Below are positions 44,698 to 55,633 of a DNA stretch of 64,000 nucleotides, piece by piece (the first letter of the stretch is position 1; every line of letters begins with the position of its first letter). Made by a program: the position numbers and the translations under genes. The stretch is from Oxalobacteraceae sp. CFBP 8761 (GTDB lineage: Bacteria; Pseudomonadota; Gammaproteobacteria; Burkholderiales; Burkholderiaceae_D): assembly GCA_014841595.1 (NCBI GenBank), contig JACYUE010000001.1:2468996-2532995 (forward strand). The letters are read 5' to 3'. The notes beneath the pieces are model-generated. The model worked only from the letters and a program-made list of their open reading frames with translations. It searched no databases and was not told the origin of the DNA.

Positions 44698-46187
44698 CCA
44701 CACCAATCACCACCGCGCGCTCGGCGAAAGCGCAAGCCACTCTCGCCCTGCTGTGGGAACGCATCCGCCGCCAGGGCGACATGCCCGGCTTCACCAAGGC
44801 CATCAATGCCATCCTGGCGTCGATGCGCGGCGAGGACGAACGCGATTTCTCGATGACGCAGACCGTGTTGTCCGACCCCGTGCTGACCCAGAAGGTCCTG
44901 CGCCTGGCCAACAGCAGCATGTACGCGGCGTTCGGCCAGCACGTCAACACGATTTCCAAGGCCGTGCTGGTACTCGGCACCGAAAGCATCGGCCATCTGG
45001 CGCTGGGACTGAAACTGATCGAAGAGCTCGGCCGTAGCACGCCGGACACCGAGATCGCGCACATCGAGATGGAAAAAGCCGTGCTGGCCGGGATGGTGGC
45101 GCAGCAACTGGCCAGCGGCGCGCAGGTGCGCAATCCCGAAGAAGCAGTGGTCTGCTCGATCCTGCACTCGCTGGGCCGCATGATGGTCACGTTCTACATG
45201 CCCGAGCGCTGGACCCTGATCCAGGCCGGCGCGGCCGGCGGCGACGACACGGCAGCGGCCTGTGACGTGCTTGGTCTGCACCTCGAAGAGCTCGGCCGCG
45301 CCACCGCCGCCCATTGGGGCCTGCCCGGCAACCTGGTGGCCGGCATGCGCCGCGTCGAACCGGGCGAACGGGGTGAACGCTTTGAGCACGATGACTGGCT
45401 GGCCGCGCTGGGCACGATGTCGACGCGCGCCGCCGATGCACTATGGGCGGACGACGACGCCGGCGCCGACAAGGTGGCCGAACTGGCCGAGCAGTTCGCA
45501 CCGATGCTGGGCATCTCGCCGGCCGGCATCCTGGCATCGATCGACAAGGCCCGGATCGAAGCGGCGGCCGATCTGTCGATCGCGCCGCTGGCCCGGCCGG
45601 CAGAGAAACGCGCGCGCCTGGCCGCAGCCAGGCGCGACCGCATTGCCGGCAACCAGATCCTGATGGGTGGCGTGGCCGACATGCGCGACGCGGGCCTGAA
45701 CGCGACCGCCGGCCAGATGATGTCGCTGGCGCTGGAAACGATGCACGAGGGGCTGTCATTCTCGCGCTCGTTTGCGTTCGTGCGCAACCGGCGCGAAGGA
45801 CGCTACACGGCGCGCCTGGCGCTCGGCGAAACCGCCAAGGCCCTGCAGCCGGATCTGACCTTCGACGACACCTACGAGGCGAACGTGTTCCACGCCGCGC
45901 TGGCAAGCGACCGCGTGATCTTCATCGAGAATGCGCACGACACCAAGTTCGCGGCCAAGCTGCCGGGTTGGTGGAAAGACACGCTGTCGGAGGCGCGCTG
46001 CTTCATCGTGATTCCGCTGTGCGCGCACGGCCAGCCCGCCGGCTTCATTTATGGCGACTGGGACGACACCTATCCGCAGGTGATCCTGAGCCAGACAGAA
46101 TTTGCGCTGCTCAACGACTTGCGCACGCTGGTCGTGCGCACGGTCGAGCGCCGCCATCAGATGGACGTGATCGCGACCCGCGCCTGA
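44694..46187 (+). CDS. HDOD-domain signalling protein
   Basis: A 497-residue protein with an N-terminal HDOD domain (about 25-230), a catalytically dead relative of HD phosphohydrolases. LSDPVLTQKVLRLANSSMY and VLGTESIGHLALGLK fit the family, and no HD metal pair is seen. The C-terminal part (about 330-490; FSRSFAFVRNRREGRY and IVIPLCAHGQPAGFIYG) looks GAF-like. HDOD proteins act in cyclic-di-GMP, motility or stress signalling through protein contacts. The ATGA overlap with the GGDEF-EAL gene suggests they work together. The stop is 24 bp from the convergent aroC stop. Confidence 0.87.
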   Translation: MTTPITTARSAKAQATLALLWERIRRQGDMPGFTKAINAILASMRGEDERDFSMTQTVLSDPVLTQKVLRLANSSMYAAFGQHVNTISKAVLVLGTESIGHLALGLKLIEELGRSTPDTEIAHIEMEKAVLAGMVAQQLASGAQVRNPEEAVVCSILHSLGRMMVTFYMPERWTLIQAGAAGGDDTAAACDVLGLHLEELGRATAAHWGLPGNLVAGMRRVEPGERGERFEHDDWLAALGTMSTRAADALWADDDAGADKVAELAEQFAPMLGISPAGILASIDKARIEAAADLSIAPLARPAEKRARLAAARRDRIAGNQILMGGVADMRDAGLNATAGQMMSLALETMHEGLSFSRSFAFVRNRREGRYTARLALGETAKALQPDLTFDDTYEANVFHAALASDRVIFIENAHDTKFAAKLPGWWKDTLSEARCFIVIPLCAHGQPAGFIYGDWDDTYPQVILSQTEFALLNDLRTLVVRTVERRHQMDVIATRA

Positions 46188-46211
46188 GCGCGCCGCCGCA
46201 GTCCACGACGG

Positions 46212-47306
46212 TTACGTCAAGCGGGGCGTGGCGACCTTCACATCGCCGCACTGCGCGCGGTGCATCAAGGCGTGATCGATCAGCACCAGCGCCAGCATCG
46301 CTTCGGCAATGGGTGTGGCGCGGATGCCCACGCACGGGTCGTGGCGACCGAACGTTTCCACCAGCGCCGGATTGCCTTCCTTGTCGATCGAGCGGCGTGG
46401 CACGCGGATCGACGAGGTCGGCTTGATCGCGAGCGACACCGTGATGTCCTGCCCCGTCGAGATCCCGCCCAGCACCCCACCGGCATGGTTGCCGACAAAC
46501 CCTTCTTGCGTCAGTTCGTCGCCGTGCTCGGAACCGCGCTGCGCCACCGAGGCAAACCCGGCGCCGATTTCGACGCCCTTGACGGCATTGATGCCCATCA
46601 TCGCGTAGGCAATGTCGGCGTCGAGCTTGTCGTAGATCGGCTGGCCCCAGCCCACCGGCACGCCCCGCGCGACGACGTCGATGCGCGCACCGATCGAATC
46701 GCCATCGCGGCGCAGCTGGTCCATGGCATCTTCCATGCGCGTCAGCAGGGCGGCGTCGCCCGTCGCAGCGAAGAACGGATTGGCGTGCACGTGCTCCCAG
46801 CCGTCGAACGGTACGTCGATGTCGCCCAGCGCGCGCATGCAGCCCATGAATTCGGTCCCATACTGCTCGCGCAGCCACTTTCTGGCGACGGCGCCGGCGC
46901 CCACCACCGGCGCCGTCAGGCGCGCCGATGAACGCCCGCCGCCGCGCGGATCGCGCACGCCGTACTTGTGCCAGTACGTGTAGTCGGCATGGCCGGGACG
47001 GAAGCTCTCGGCGATATTGCCGTAATCCTTGCTGCGCTGGTCTTCGTTGCGGATCAGCAGCGCGATCGGGGTGCCCGTCGTGACGCCCTGGTAGACGCCG
47101 GACAGGATCTCGACGCGGTCAGGCTCCTGGCGCTGCGTGACGTGACGCGACGTGCCCGGCTTGCGGCGGTCGAGGTCGGCCTGGATATCGGCTTCGGTCA
47201 GTGCCATGCCGGGTGGGCAGCCATCGATGACGCAACCGATCGCGGGACCGTGCGACTCGCCGAAAGTGGTAACGGAAAACAGCTTGCCAAATGTATTGCC
47301 GGACAT
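46212..47306 (-). CDS. aroC: Chorismate synthase
   Basis: A 364-residue enzyme making chorismate from EPSP with reduced FMN, the last common step of aromatic biosynthesis. The three family signatures are present: [18 protein letters not shown] (N-terminal), [20 protein letters not shown] and [14 protein letters not shown]. The length matches E. coli AroC (361). The gene is monocistronic by spacing, convergent with the HDOD gene and divergent from the response-regulator gene. Confidence 0.96.
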   Translation of the reverse strand: MSGNTFGKLFSVTTFGESHGPAIGCVIDGCPPGMALTEADIQADLDRRKPGTSRHVTQRQEPDRVEILSGVYQGVTTGTPIALLIRNEDQRSKDYGNIAESFRPGHADYTYWHKYGVRDPRGGGRSSARLTAPVVGAGAVARKWLREQYGTEFMGCMRALGDIDVPFDGWEHVHANPFFAATGDAALLTRMEDAMDQLRRDGDSIGARIDVVARGVPVGWGQPIYDKLDADIAYAMMGINAVKGVEIGAGFASVAQRGSEHGDELTQEGFVGNHAGGVLGGISTGQDITVSLAIKPTSSIRVPRRSIDKEGNPALVETFGRHDPCVGIRATPIAEAMLALVLIDHALMHRAQCGDVKVATPRLT

Positions 47307-47411
47307 GGATATGAGGGTGTGCGATTTGATCGAAAGAGCATTTTAACAGGCGATCCGGCAAGCAGAAACCGACAATCTGCAATCCACTCTCGCCAAAATG
47401 TTTCTATCAGG

Positions 47412-47431
47412 ATATATTTACCAAAATATAT
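47412..47431. promoter_or_regulatory. AT-rich palindrome upstream of the REC-GGDEF-EAL gene
   Basis: ATATATTT (47412-47419) and AAATATAT (47424-47431) are perfect 8-base arms around ACCA. It lies between aroC and the divergent regulator gene and may bind a regulator or simply ease promoter melting. Confidence 0.35.
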
Positions 47432-47522
47432 TCTCTGTTGAGCAACTGCTGGTTTCCTTTCCTATTTACAAATGCCTATATACTTCACGTATACATGCCA
47501 AGCCTCCCTGGAGACGTAGCAC

Positions 47523-49820
47523 ATGCCAGCTTCGACGCCGCCCTCCGATCCAACGCAGGATGACCCCGTGACAGATGACCTCGTTTTTGCCGACGAAGTC
47601 GATGCCGTCGACGACAGCAGACGGCTACCGTGGCGCATCCTGGTCGTCGACGATGACGCCGATGTCCATTCGACGACCACCTTTGCGCTGGACAACGTCG
47701 TCATGCAAGGCCGTCCGCTGGCGTTCCTGCACGCCTACTCGGCCGCGCAAGCGTTCGCGCTGCTGAGCCGGGAAAGCGATATCGCCGTCATTCTGCTGGA
47801 CGTCGTGATGGAGCGCGCCGACGCCGGCCTGCAACTGGTGCGCCGCATCCGCGACGAACTGGGCTTGCGCGACGTGCGCATCATTCTGCGCACCGGCCAG
47901 CCCGGTTACGCGCCCGAGATGGAGGCGATCCGCGGCTACGACATCAACGATTACCGCACCAAGTCGGAACTGACCCGCACCAAGCTCTACACCGCTGTAG
48001 CCGCCGCCATCCGCTCGTACGAGCAACTCTGCGCACTCGACGCGAACCGGGTCGGCATGGAGCGCATCGTCGCCGCCTGCGCGCAACTGATGGCGCTGCA
48101 CGGCGTGCGCGACGTGGCGTATGGCATCCTGGCCCAGGCTGCCGGCCTGGTCGGGCAGCCAGTCGATGGCATATTGTGCACGCGGGAGTTTGGCGATGGC
48201 ACCGGAACCGGCGCCTTCGGACCGCTGTTCGTGGTCGCCGCCAGCGGCGACAGCCGCGATCTCGAAGGCTGCGAACTCGGCGCGCAGTACGACGATCCGT
48301 ATGTCACCCGGCTCGCGCTGGCCGCCGAACGCACGCTGGCGCAGCGCGGGTGCACGACCGACGACGGCATGCTGACCTTGTTCTTCCCTGGCAAGGCCGG
48401 GCGCGATTTCGTGGCTTGCCTGCCGCTCGAACGCGCGATCAGCGACGTCGAGACGCGCCTGCTACAGGTCTTTTGCGGCATGGTGGCCGTCAGCCTGGAC
48501 AATTGCGAACTGGTGACCGACCTGAACAAGTCGGCGTTCCACGATCCGCTCACCGGCCTGCCGAACCGCACGCGGATGATCGAACTGATCGATGCCACGC
48601 TCGCTGCCGGGGCCGACAACGACGCCGTGCTGGCACTGGTCGACATCGACCACTTCGCCGAAACCAACGACGCGCTCGGGCACCGCTTCGGCGACCTGCT
48701 GCTGGCCGCCGTCGCCCGGCGCCTGTGCACGTGCCTGGCGCCGGGCCTCGCACCTTCGCTGCATATCGGGCGCATCGGCGGCGACATTTTCAGCGTGCTG
48801 GGCAGTGCCGAGGTGGTCCAGCCAGCCGCGCTGCAGACGCTGTTTCTGCACGCGTTCCACATCGACGGTCAGGACGTGCAGGTATCGTCGACGCTGGGCC
48901 TCGTCCGCCTGCGCGAACACGACGGCAGCGGCGCCGATGCACTCAAGGATGGCGACATCGCGCTCAAGCGCGCCAAGCTGCAGCAGCGCACCGGCCACTG
49001 TTATTTTTCGCGCAGCATGGGCGTTGAAATTCGCGAGCGGGTGCGCATGATGCATGCGCTGCGCAGCGGCTTCCAGCGCGGCGAACTGTTCCTCGATTAC
49101 CAGCCGCAGATCGATCTGGCCAGTAACCGCGCTGTTGGCGCCGAGGCGTTGCTGCGCTGGCGCCAGCCAGACGGCCGGTTGGTCTCGCCCGACCGCTTCA
49201 TCCCGATTGCCGAATATTCCGGCCTGATCGTCGAGATCGGCGAATGGGTGCTGCGCCAGGCCTGCACCGAACTGCTGCGCCTGCGCTCTGCCGGCCACAC
49301 GACATTCACGATGTCAGTCAATGTCTCTCAGGTACAGTTACGGCATCCACACTTTCTCGACATGCTGCGCCGCGCGCTCGACGATACGGGCGCACCGCCT
49401 GACTTCATTGAGCTGGAAATCACGGAATCGATGGCGATGGAAGAGCCCGCTGCGCTCGTCGAAAAGCTGGCGCACGTCAAGCGCACCGGCGTGTCGATCG
49501 CGATCGACGATTTCGGCACCGGGTTTTCATCGCTGTCGCACCTGCAGCGGCTGCAGGTGGACCGGCTCAAGATCGACCGCACGTTCGTTACCGAGATTAC
49601 CGGCTCGGCGCGCGGCAGCAGCATCGCGCAGATGGTGGTGCAGCTGGGCCGCAACCTGGGCCTGTCGGTGATTGCAGAAGGGGTGGAGGACGAGCGCCAG
49701 GCGCAGATCCTGCGCGAGCTCGGTTGTCCGCTGGCCCAGGGCTTTCTGTATTCGCGGCCGTTGTCGCCGGAGGCGCTGCTGGCCTGGCTGGCCGATGAGT
49801 CGGTCACGCACGCGGCGTGA
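47523..49820 (+). CDS. Response regulator with DUF3369, degenerate GGDEF and EAL
   Basis: A 765-residue response regulator. The receiver (about 37-165) has its Asp in AVILLDVVMERADAG near residue 93. DUF3369 (about 175-325) follows, then GGDEF (about 335-495). The motif reads RIGGDIFSVL, with Ile where Glu is catalytic, so cyclase activity is doubtful. The EAL domain (505-760) keeps GAEALLRW, SIAIDDFGTGFSSL, LKIDRTFVTE and AEGVEDE, so it probably degrades cyclic-di-GMP when phosphorylated. No cognate kinase is adjacent. GGAG before ATG 47523 is at a usable distance. Confidence 0.9.
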   Translation: MPASTPPSDPTQDDPVTDDLVFADEVDAVDDSRRLPWRILVVDDDADVHSTTTFALDNVVMQGRPLAFLHAYSAAQAFALLSRESDIAVILLDVVMERADAGLQLVRRIRDELGLRDVRIILRTGQPGYAPEMEAIRGYDINDYRTKSELTRTKLYTAVAAAIRSYEQLCALDANRVGMERIVAACAQLMALHGVRDVAYGILAQAAGLVGQPVDGILCTREFGDGTGTGAFGPLFVVAASGDSRDLEGCELGAQYDDPYVTRLALAAERTLAQRGCTTDDGMLTLFFPGKAGRDFVACLPLERAISDVETRLLQVFCGMVAVSLDNCELVTDLNKSAFHDPLTGLPNRTRMIELIDATLAAGADNDAVLALVDIDHFAETNDALGHRFGDLLLAAVARRLCTCLAPGLAPSLHIGRIGGDIFSVLGSAEVVQPAALQTLFLHAFHIDGQDVQVSSTLGLVRLREHDGSGADALKDGDIALKRAKLQQRTGHCYFSRSMGVEIRERVRMMHALRSGFQRGELFLDYQPQIDLASNRAVGAEALLRWRQPDGRLVSPDRFIPIAEYSGLIVEIGEWVLRQACTELLRLRSAGHTTFTMSVNVSQVQLRHPHFLDMLRRALDDTGAPPDFIELEITESMAMEEPAALVEKLAHVKRTGVSIAIDDFGTGFSSLSHLQRLQVDRLKIDRTFVTEITGSARGSSIAQMVVQLGRNLGLSVIAEGVEDERQAQILRELGCPLAQGFLYSRPLSPEALLAWLADESVTHAA

Positions 49821-49832
49821 CCGTTGGCGCGG

Positions 49833-50285
49833 TCAGTCCGGAGCGTTCTGCTCGGCTGGCCAGTCGCGGATATAGGCCTTGAGCATGCGGTTCTCAAAAC
49901 TTTGCGCTTCCAGCACCGCGCGCGCCACGTCGTAGAACGAGATCACGCCCAGCAACGTGCGCGCGTCCATCACCGGCAGGTAGCGCGCATGCTTTTCGAG
50001 CATGATGCGGCGCACCTCGTTGACCTCGGTATCCGGCGTGACGGTGATCGGGCTGTCGTCCATGTGACGGCGCACCGTGCCGGCGCCCACCGCGCCGCCA
50101 TTGGCGTGCAGCGTCTTGAGCACTTCGCGGAACGTCAGCATGCCCACCAGGTCGCCGTATTCCATCACGACGAGCGAGCCGATATCGTTCTCGGACATCG
50201 TGGTTACGGCCTCGACCAGGGGCTGGTCGGGCGTCACGGTGTACAGGATATTGCCCTTCACTTGCAGGATTTCCGAAACTTTCAT
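49833..50285 (-). CDS. Paired CBS-domain protein
   Basis: A 150-residue protein with two CBS domains (about 8-65 and 75-132) and no other catalytic part. MKVSEILQVKG opens the first; DIGSLVVMEYGDLVGMLTFRE and ARYLPVMDARTLLGVISFYDV are the paired cores. Such modules bind adenosyl nucleotides and regulate partner proteins. The start at 50285 fits homologues better than an 18-codon extension. It is convergent with the response-regulator gene, 12 bp apart. Confidence 0.88.
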   Translation of the reverse strand: MKVSEILQVKGNILYTVTPDQPLVEAVTTMSENDIGSLVVMEYGDLVGMLTFREVLKTLHANGGAVGAGTVRRHMDDSPITVTPDTEVNEVRRIMLEKHARYLPVMDARTLLGVISFYDVARAVLEAQSFENRMLKAYIRDWPAEQNAPD

Positions 50286-50486
50286 GCTGGCCACCCCCGC
50301 GCGGTCAATACTGCTGTTGGATAAATTTGTATAAGGCATAACGCCGACTGTAGCCTATGCCCGGTAAAAAATCCAGCATTGCGCCACCTCATGGTGCGAA
50401 CGCGGCGGCAGAATGGTGCAGTGCAGATTGCGCAAACGGCCATCGCTGCTAGGATGGCTGGCTTCCATCAACACAGGCTAACTGAC

Positions 50487-51267
50487 ATGCAACTCACGAT
50501 TGGCGACCATACCGCCTTTTGCCATACCGGCGACAGCGCGTTCGACCCCGCACTGCCCACGGTCGTGCTGGTGCACGGCGCCCTGAACGACCACGCGGTG
50601 TGGACGCAGCAAAGCCGGACGCTGGCCGCACGCGGTTTCGCCGTGCTGGCGCCTGACCTGCCCGGCCATGGGCATAGCAGCGGGCCGGCCCTGCGCTCGG
50701 TCGAGGCGCTGGCCGACTGGTTGCTGGCCTTACTGGACGCTGCGGGCGTGAAACGCGCCCTGCTTGCCGGCCACAGCATGGGCTCGCTGATCGTGCTGGA
50801 AGCGGCGTCCCGGGCGCCCCAGCGCGCCGCCGGCCTGGCCTTGCTGGGCGCCACGTTCCCGATGAAGGTGGCCGACACCCTGCTCGCCACTGCCCTCGAC
50901 GATGAGCAGGCGGCCATCGACATGGTCGTGGCCTGGTCGCATGCGGCATCAAGCGCCCCGTCGATTGCCAACGCGGCGCGCGAGCTCATGCAGCGGCTGG
51001 CAGCCGGTAGCGACGAACCGCTGCTGCACACCGATCTGGCCGCGTGCAATGCGTACACCAACGGCATGACGGCTGCTGCCACCATCACCTGTCCGGTCGT
51101 GTTCGTGCAGGGAACGCAGGACAAGATGACGCCGCCGCGCAAGGCGGCATTGCTGACCGAGGCGATCGCGCATGCAACGATCGTCACGGTCGATACGGGC
51201 CACGCGATGATGCAGGAAGCGCCCGAGGCTGTGTCGAACGCGCTGCTGGCGCAGGCGGACCGGCTGA

Positions 51268-51275
<8 letters not shown>
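50487..51275 (+). CDS. Alpha/beta-fold hydrolase
   Basis: A 262-residue cytosolic alpha/beta hydrolase. VVLVHGALNDHAVW is the oxyanion block, PDLPGHGHSS follows, and the nucleophile elbow is LAGHSMGSLIVLE near residue 95. The Asp is probably in FVQGTQDKMTPP and the His in DTGHAMMQEAPEAV near 240. The substrate is unknown. The frame is open 36 codons upstream without support. Its last 8 bases overlap the end of the convergent YihY-type gene. Confidence 0.88.
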
Positions 51276-53369
<2,094 letters not shown>

Positions 53370-53370
<1 letters not shown>

Positions 53371-53768
53371 TGGGCAAAGGCAGAGTCTTTCATATCGGCG
53401 CGGTGCTCAGCCTGGTCTGGCTGATCGCCTGGCTGGTGGCGTGGGAAGCGTTCGTCGCACCGCTCCAGCCGGGCAGCTGGCTGCTGGCCCTGAAAGCGCT
53501 GCCGTTGCTGCTGCCACTGCGCGGCGTGGTCAAGCGCGACCTGTACACGCTGCAATGGGCGTCGATGCTGATCCTGATTTACTTTGCCGAAGGCGCCGTG
53601 CGGGCCTGGGCCGACACCAACCCGCTGTCGCGCCAGATGGCCATCGGTGAAGTCGTGCTGGTGGTCGTGTTCTACGTCTGCGCCCTGCTGTACCTGCGCC
53701 CGTTCAAGAAAGAAGCGCAGCGCATGGCCAAGGAATTGCTGGACAAGGTCAAAGTCCCGCATGGTTGA
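53370..53768 (+). CDS. DUF2069 membrane protein
   Basis: A 132-residue inner-membrane protein with four predicted helices (about 10-28, 36-52, 62-82 and 92-112). The pattern ALKALPLLLPLRGVVKRDLY followed by QWASMLILIYFAEGAVRAW is the signature of DUF2069, whose function is unknown. Homologues often follow wrbA. It overlaps wrbA by one base and the next gene by eight, so it is translationally coupled on both sides. Confidence 0.88.
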
Positions 53769-55182
53769 CCAGTCAGCGGCCGCCTTCCTGCAAGGGCTGC
53801 GGTCCATCGTGGGCGTCGACCACGTCATCACGATGGATGCCGAGATGGCGGGCTACCTGGCCGACTGGCGCGGTCGCTACAGTGGCCGCGCGCGCGCCGT
53901 CGCGCTGCCGCTGGACACCGATCAGGTGGCCGCCGTCGTGCGCCTGTGTGCCAGCGCCGGCGTCCCCATCGTCCCGCAAGGCGGCCGTACGGGCCTGGTC
54001 ATGGGCAGCGTGCCCGATACGTCGGGCGACGCCATCGTGCTGTCGCTGCGCCGCCTGAACCGTATCCGCGCGATCGACGCGGCCAACCGCACCATCACGG
54101 TTGAGGCTGGCTGCATCCTGGCCGACATCCAGGCCGCCGCCGCAGGGGCCGGCATGCTGTATCCGCTGTCGCTGGCGGCCGAGGGGTCGTGCACGATTGG
54201 GGGCAATCTGTCGACCAATGCCGGCGGGACAGCGGTGCTGCGTTACGGGAACACGCGCGACCTGTGCCTGGGCCTCGAAGTCGTCAATGCCCAGGGCGCA
54301 GTCTGGGACGGCTTGCGCGGCCTGCGCAAGGACAACACGGGCTACGCGCTGCGCGACCTGTTCATCGGCGCCGAAGGCACGCTGGGCGTCATCACGGCGG
54401 CCGTGCTGAAACTGTTCCCGGCGCCGCGCGGCATGCGCACAGCCCTGGTTGCACTGGACTCGCCGCGCCAGGCGCTGGCGCTGCTGAACCTGCTGCAAGC
54501 GCGCTGCGGTGCGGCGCTGACGGGTTTCGAGCTGATGTCGGCCGTCTGCATGGATCTGGTCGCACAACAATTTCCCGCCCTGCCGCAGCCATTTGCCGCG
54601 CGCCACCCGCACTATGCGCTCGTCGAATTGTCGAGCAATGAATCCGAAGCGCATGCCCAGGCGCTGCTCGAATCCGGCATCGGCGCCGCGCTGGGAGATG
54701 GCATCGCGCGCGACGCCGTCGTGGCCACGTCCAGCCAGCAAGCGCTTGGCCTGTGGCGCCTGCGTGAACACATCCCGCTGGCGCAGGCGGCGGCCGGCAA
54801 GAACATCAAGCACGACATCTCGTTGCCGGTCTCGACAATCCCGGATTTCATCGCGCACACCGACGCCGCACTCGACCGCGCGTTTCCCGGCTGCGTGCTG
54901 GTCACGTTCGGCCACCTGGGCGACGGCAACCTGCACTACAACGTCGCGCCGCCACCGGGCATTGCGCACGACACGTTTCTGCTGCAGCAGGATGCCGTGA
55001 ACCGCATCGTGCACGACGCGGTGGTCGCGTTTGCCGGTTCGATTTCGGCCGAGCACGGCATCGGCGCGCTGAAACGCGACGAACTGGCGCGCACCAAGTC
55101 GCCGGTCGAACTTGGCATGATGCGTGCCATCAAAACCGCGCTCGACCCGCTGGGCATCATGAATCCCGGGAAAATACTATGA
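53761..55182 (+). CDS. FAD-binding oxidase, D-2-hydroxyacid dehydrogenase / GlcD-like
   Basis: A 473-residue cytosolic flavoprotein of the PCMH type. The FAD-binding segments are IVPQGGRTGLVMGSVPD near residue 77 and GGNLSTNAGGTAVLRYGN near 150. The C-terminal substrate domain has FGHLGDGNLHYNV near residue 380 and SISAEHGIGALKRDEL near 430, typical of D-lactate, glycolate and D-2-hydroxyglutarate dehydrogenases. The natural substrate cannot be told from sequence. It overlaps the DUF2069 gene by 8 bases and is followed 13 bp later by the DUF4124 gene. Confidence 0.9.
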   Translation: MVDQSAAAFLQGLRSIVGVDHVITMDAEMAGYLADWRGRYSGRARAVALPLDTDQVAAVVRLCASAGVPIVPQGGRTGLVMGSVPDTSGDAIVLSLRRLNRIRAIDAANRTITVEAGCILADIQAAAAGAGMLYPLSLAAEGSCTIGGNLSTNAGGTAVLRYGNTRDLCLGLEVVNAQGAVWDGLRGLRKDNTGYALRDLFIGAEGTLGVITAAVLKLFPAPRGMRTALVALDSPRQALALLNLLQARCGAALTGFELMSAVCMDLVAQQFPALPQPFAARHPHYALVELSSNESEAHAQALLESGIGAALGDGIARDAVVATSSQQALGLWRLREHIPLAQAAAGKNIKHDISLPVSTIPDFIAHTDAALDRAFPGCVLVTFGHLGDGNLHYNVAPPPGIAHDTFLLQQDAVNRIVHDAVVAFAGSISAEHGIGALKRDELARTKSPVELGMMRAIKTALDPLGIMNPGKIL

Positions 55183-55195
55183 CCGGGAGCCTGCC

Positions 55196-55633
55196 ATGCG
55201 TTGCCTGTGGTGCATTGTGCTGTGTGCGACGTGCTGCGCCCTGTGCCGGCTGGCCACGGCAGGCACGGTCTACAAATGTCATGAGGGAACGCACGTGAGT
55301 TACACCGACCGCCCCTGCCCTGGCGCCGGTGCGCCCCTTGCGCTGCCGCCCGCCCCGGCGCCCGATCCGGTGCAGACCGCGCGCCTCGCCGCGGCCCGCG
55401 CCGCGCTGGCGGCCATCGACGGGGCACGCGCCGTGCAGGCTGCGCGTGACGCGCATGAATTCGGGCGCGCCGGCCGCGCAGCGCTGGCCCTGCGCAAGCG
55501 CTGCGACAAGCTGCGTCTGCAGGCACGCTGGGCCAATGAGGACCTGGCCAAGAGCAGCGATGATGCAAAAGCCGTCGCGCGCATCAAGGCGCGCCGCATG
55601 GCCGACACACTGGCGGTCGAATGCCCAGGTTGA
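55196..55633 (+). CDS. DUF4124-type secreted protein
   Basis: A 145-residue protein with a signal peptide (about residues 1-22, Cys-rich, ending LATAG) and then TVYKCHEGTHVSYTDRPCPG, the short pattern of DUF4124 domains. The rest is an Ala- and Arg-rich helical segment, possibly coiled coil. Mature Cys residues at YKCHEG and RPCPGA could form a disulfide. Function is unknown. It overlaps the FtsX-type permease gene by 13 bases, an unusually tight link to that gene. Confidence 0.75.
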   Translation: MRCLWCIVLCATCCALCRLATAGTVYKCHEGTHVSYTDRPCPGAGAPLALPPAPAPDPVQTARLAAARAALAAIDGARAVQAARDAHEFGRAGRAALALRKRCDKLRLQARWANEDLAKSSDDAKAVARIKARRMADTLAVECPG

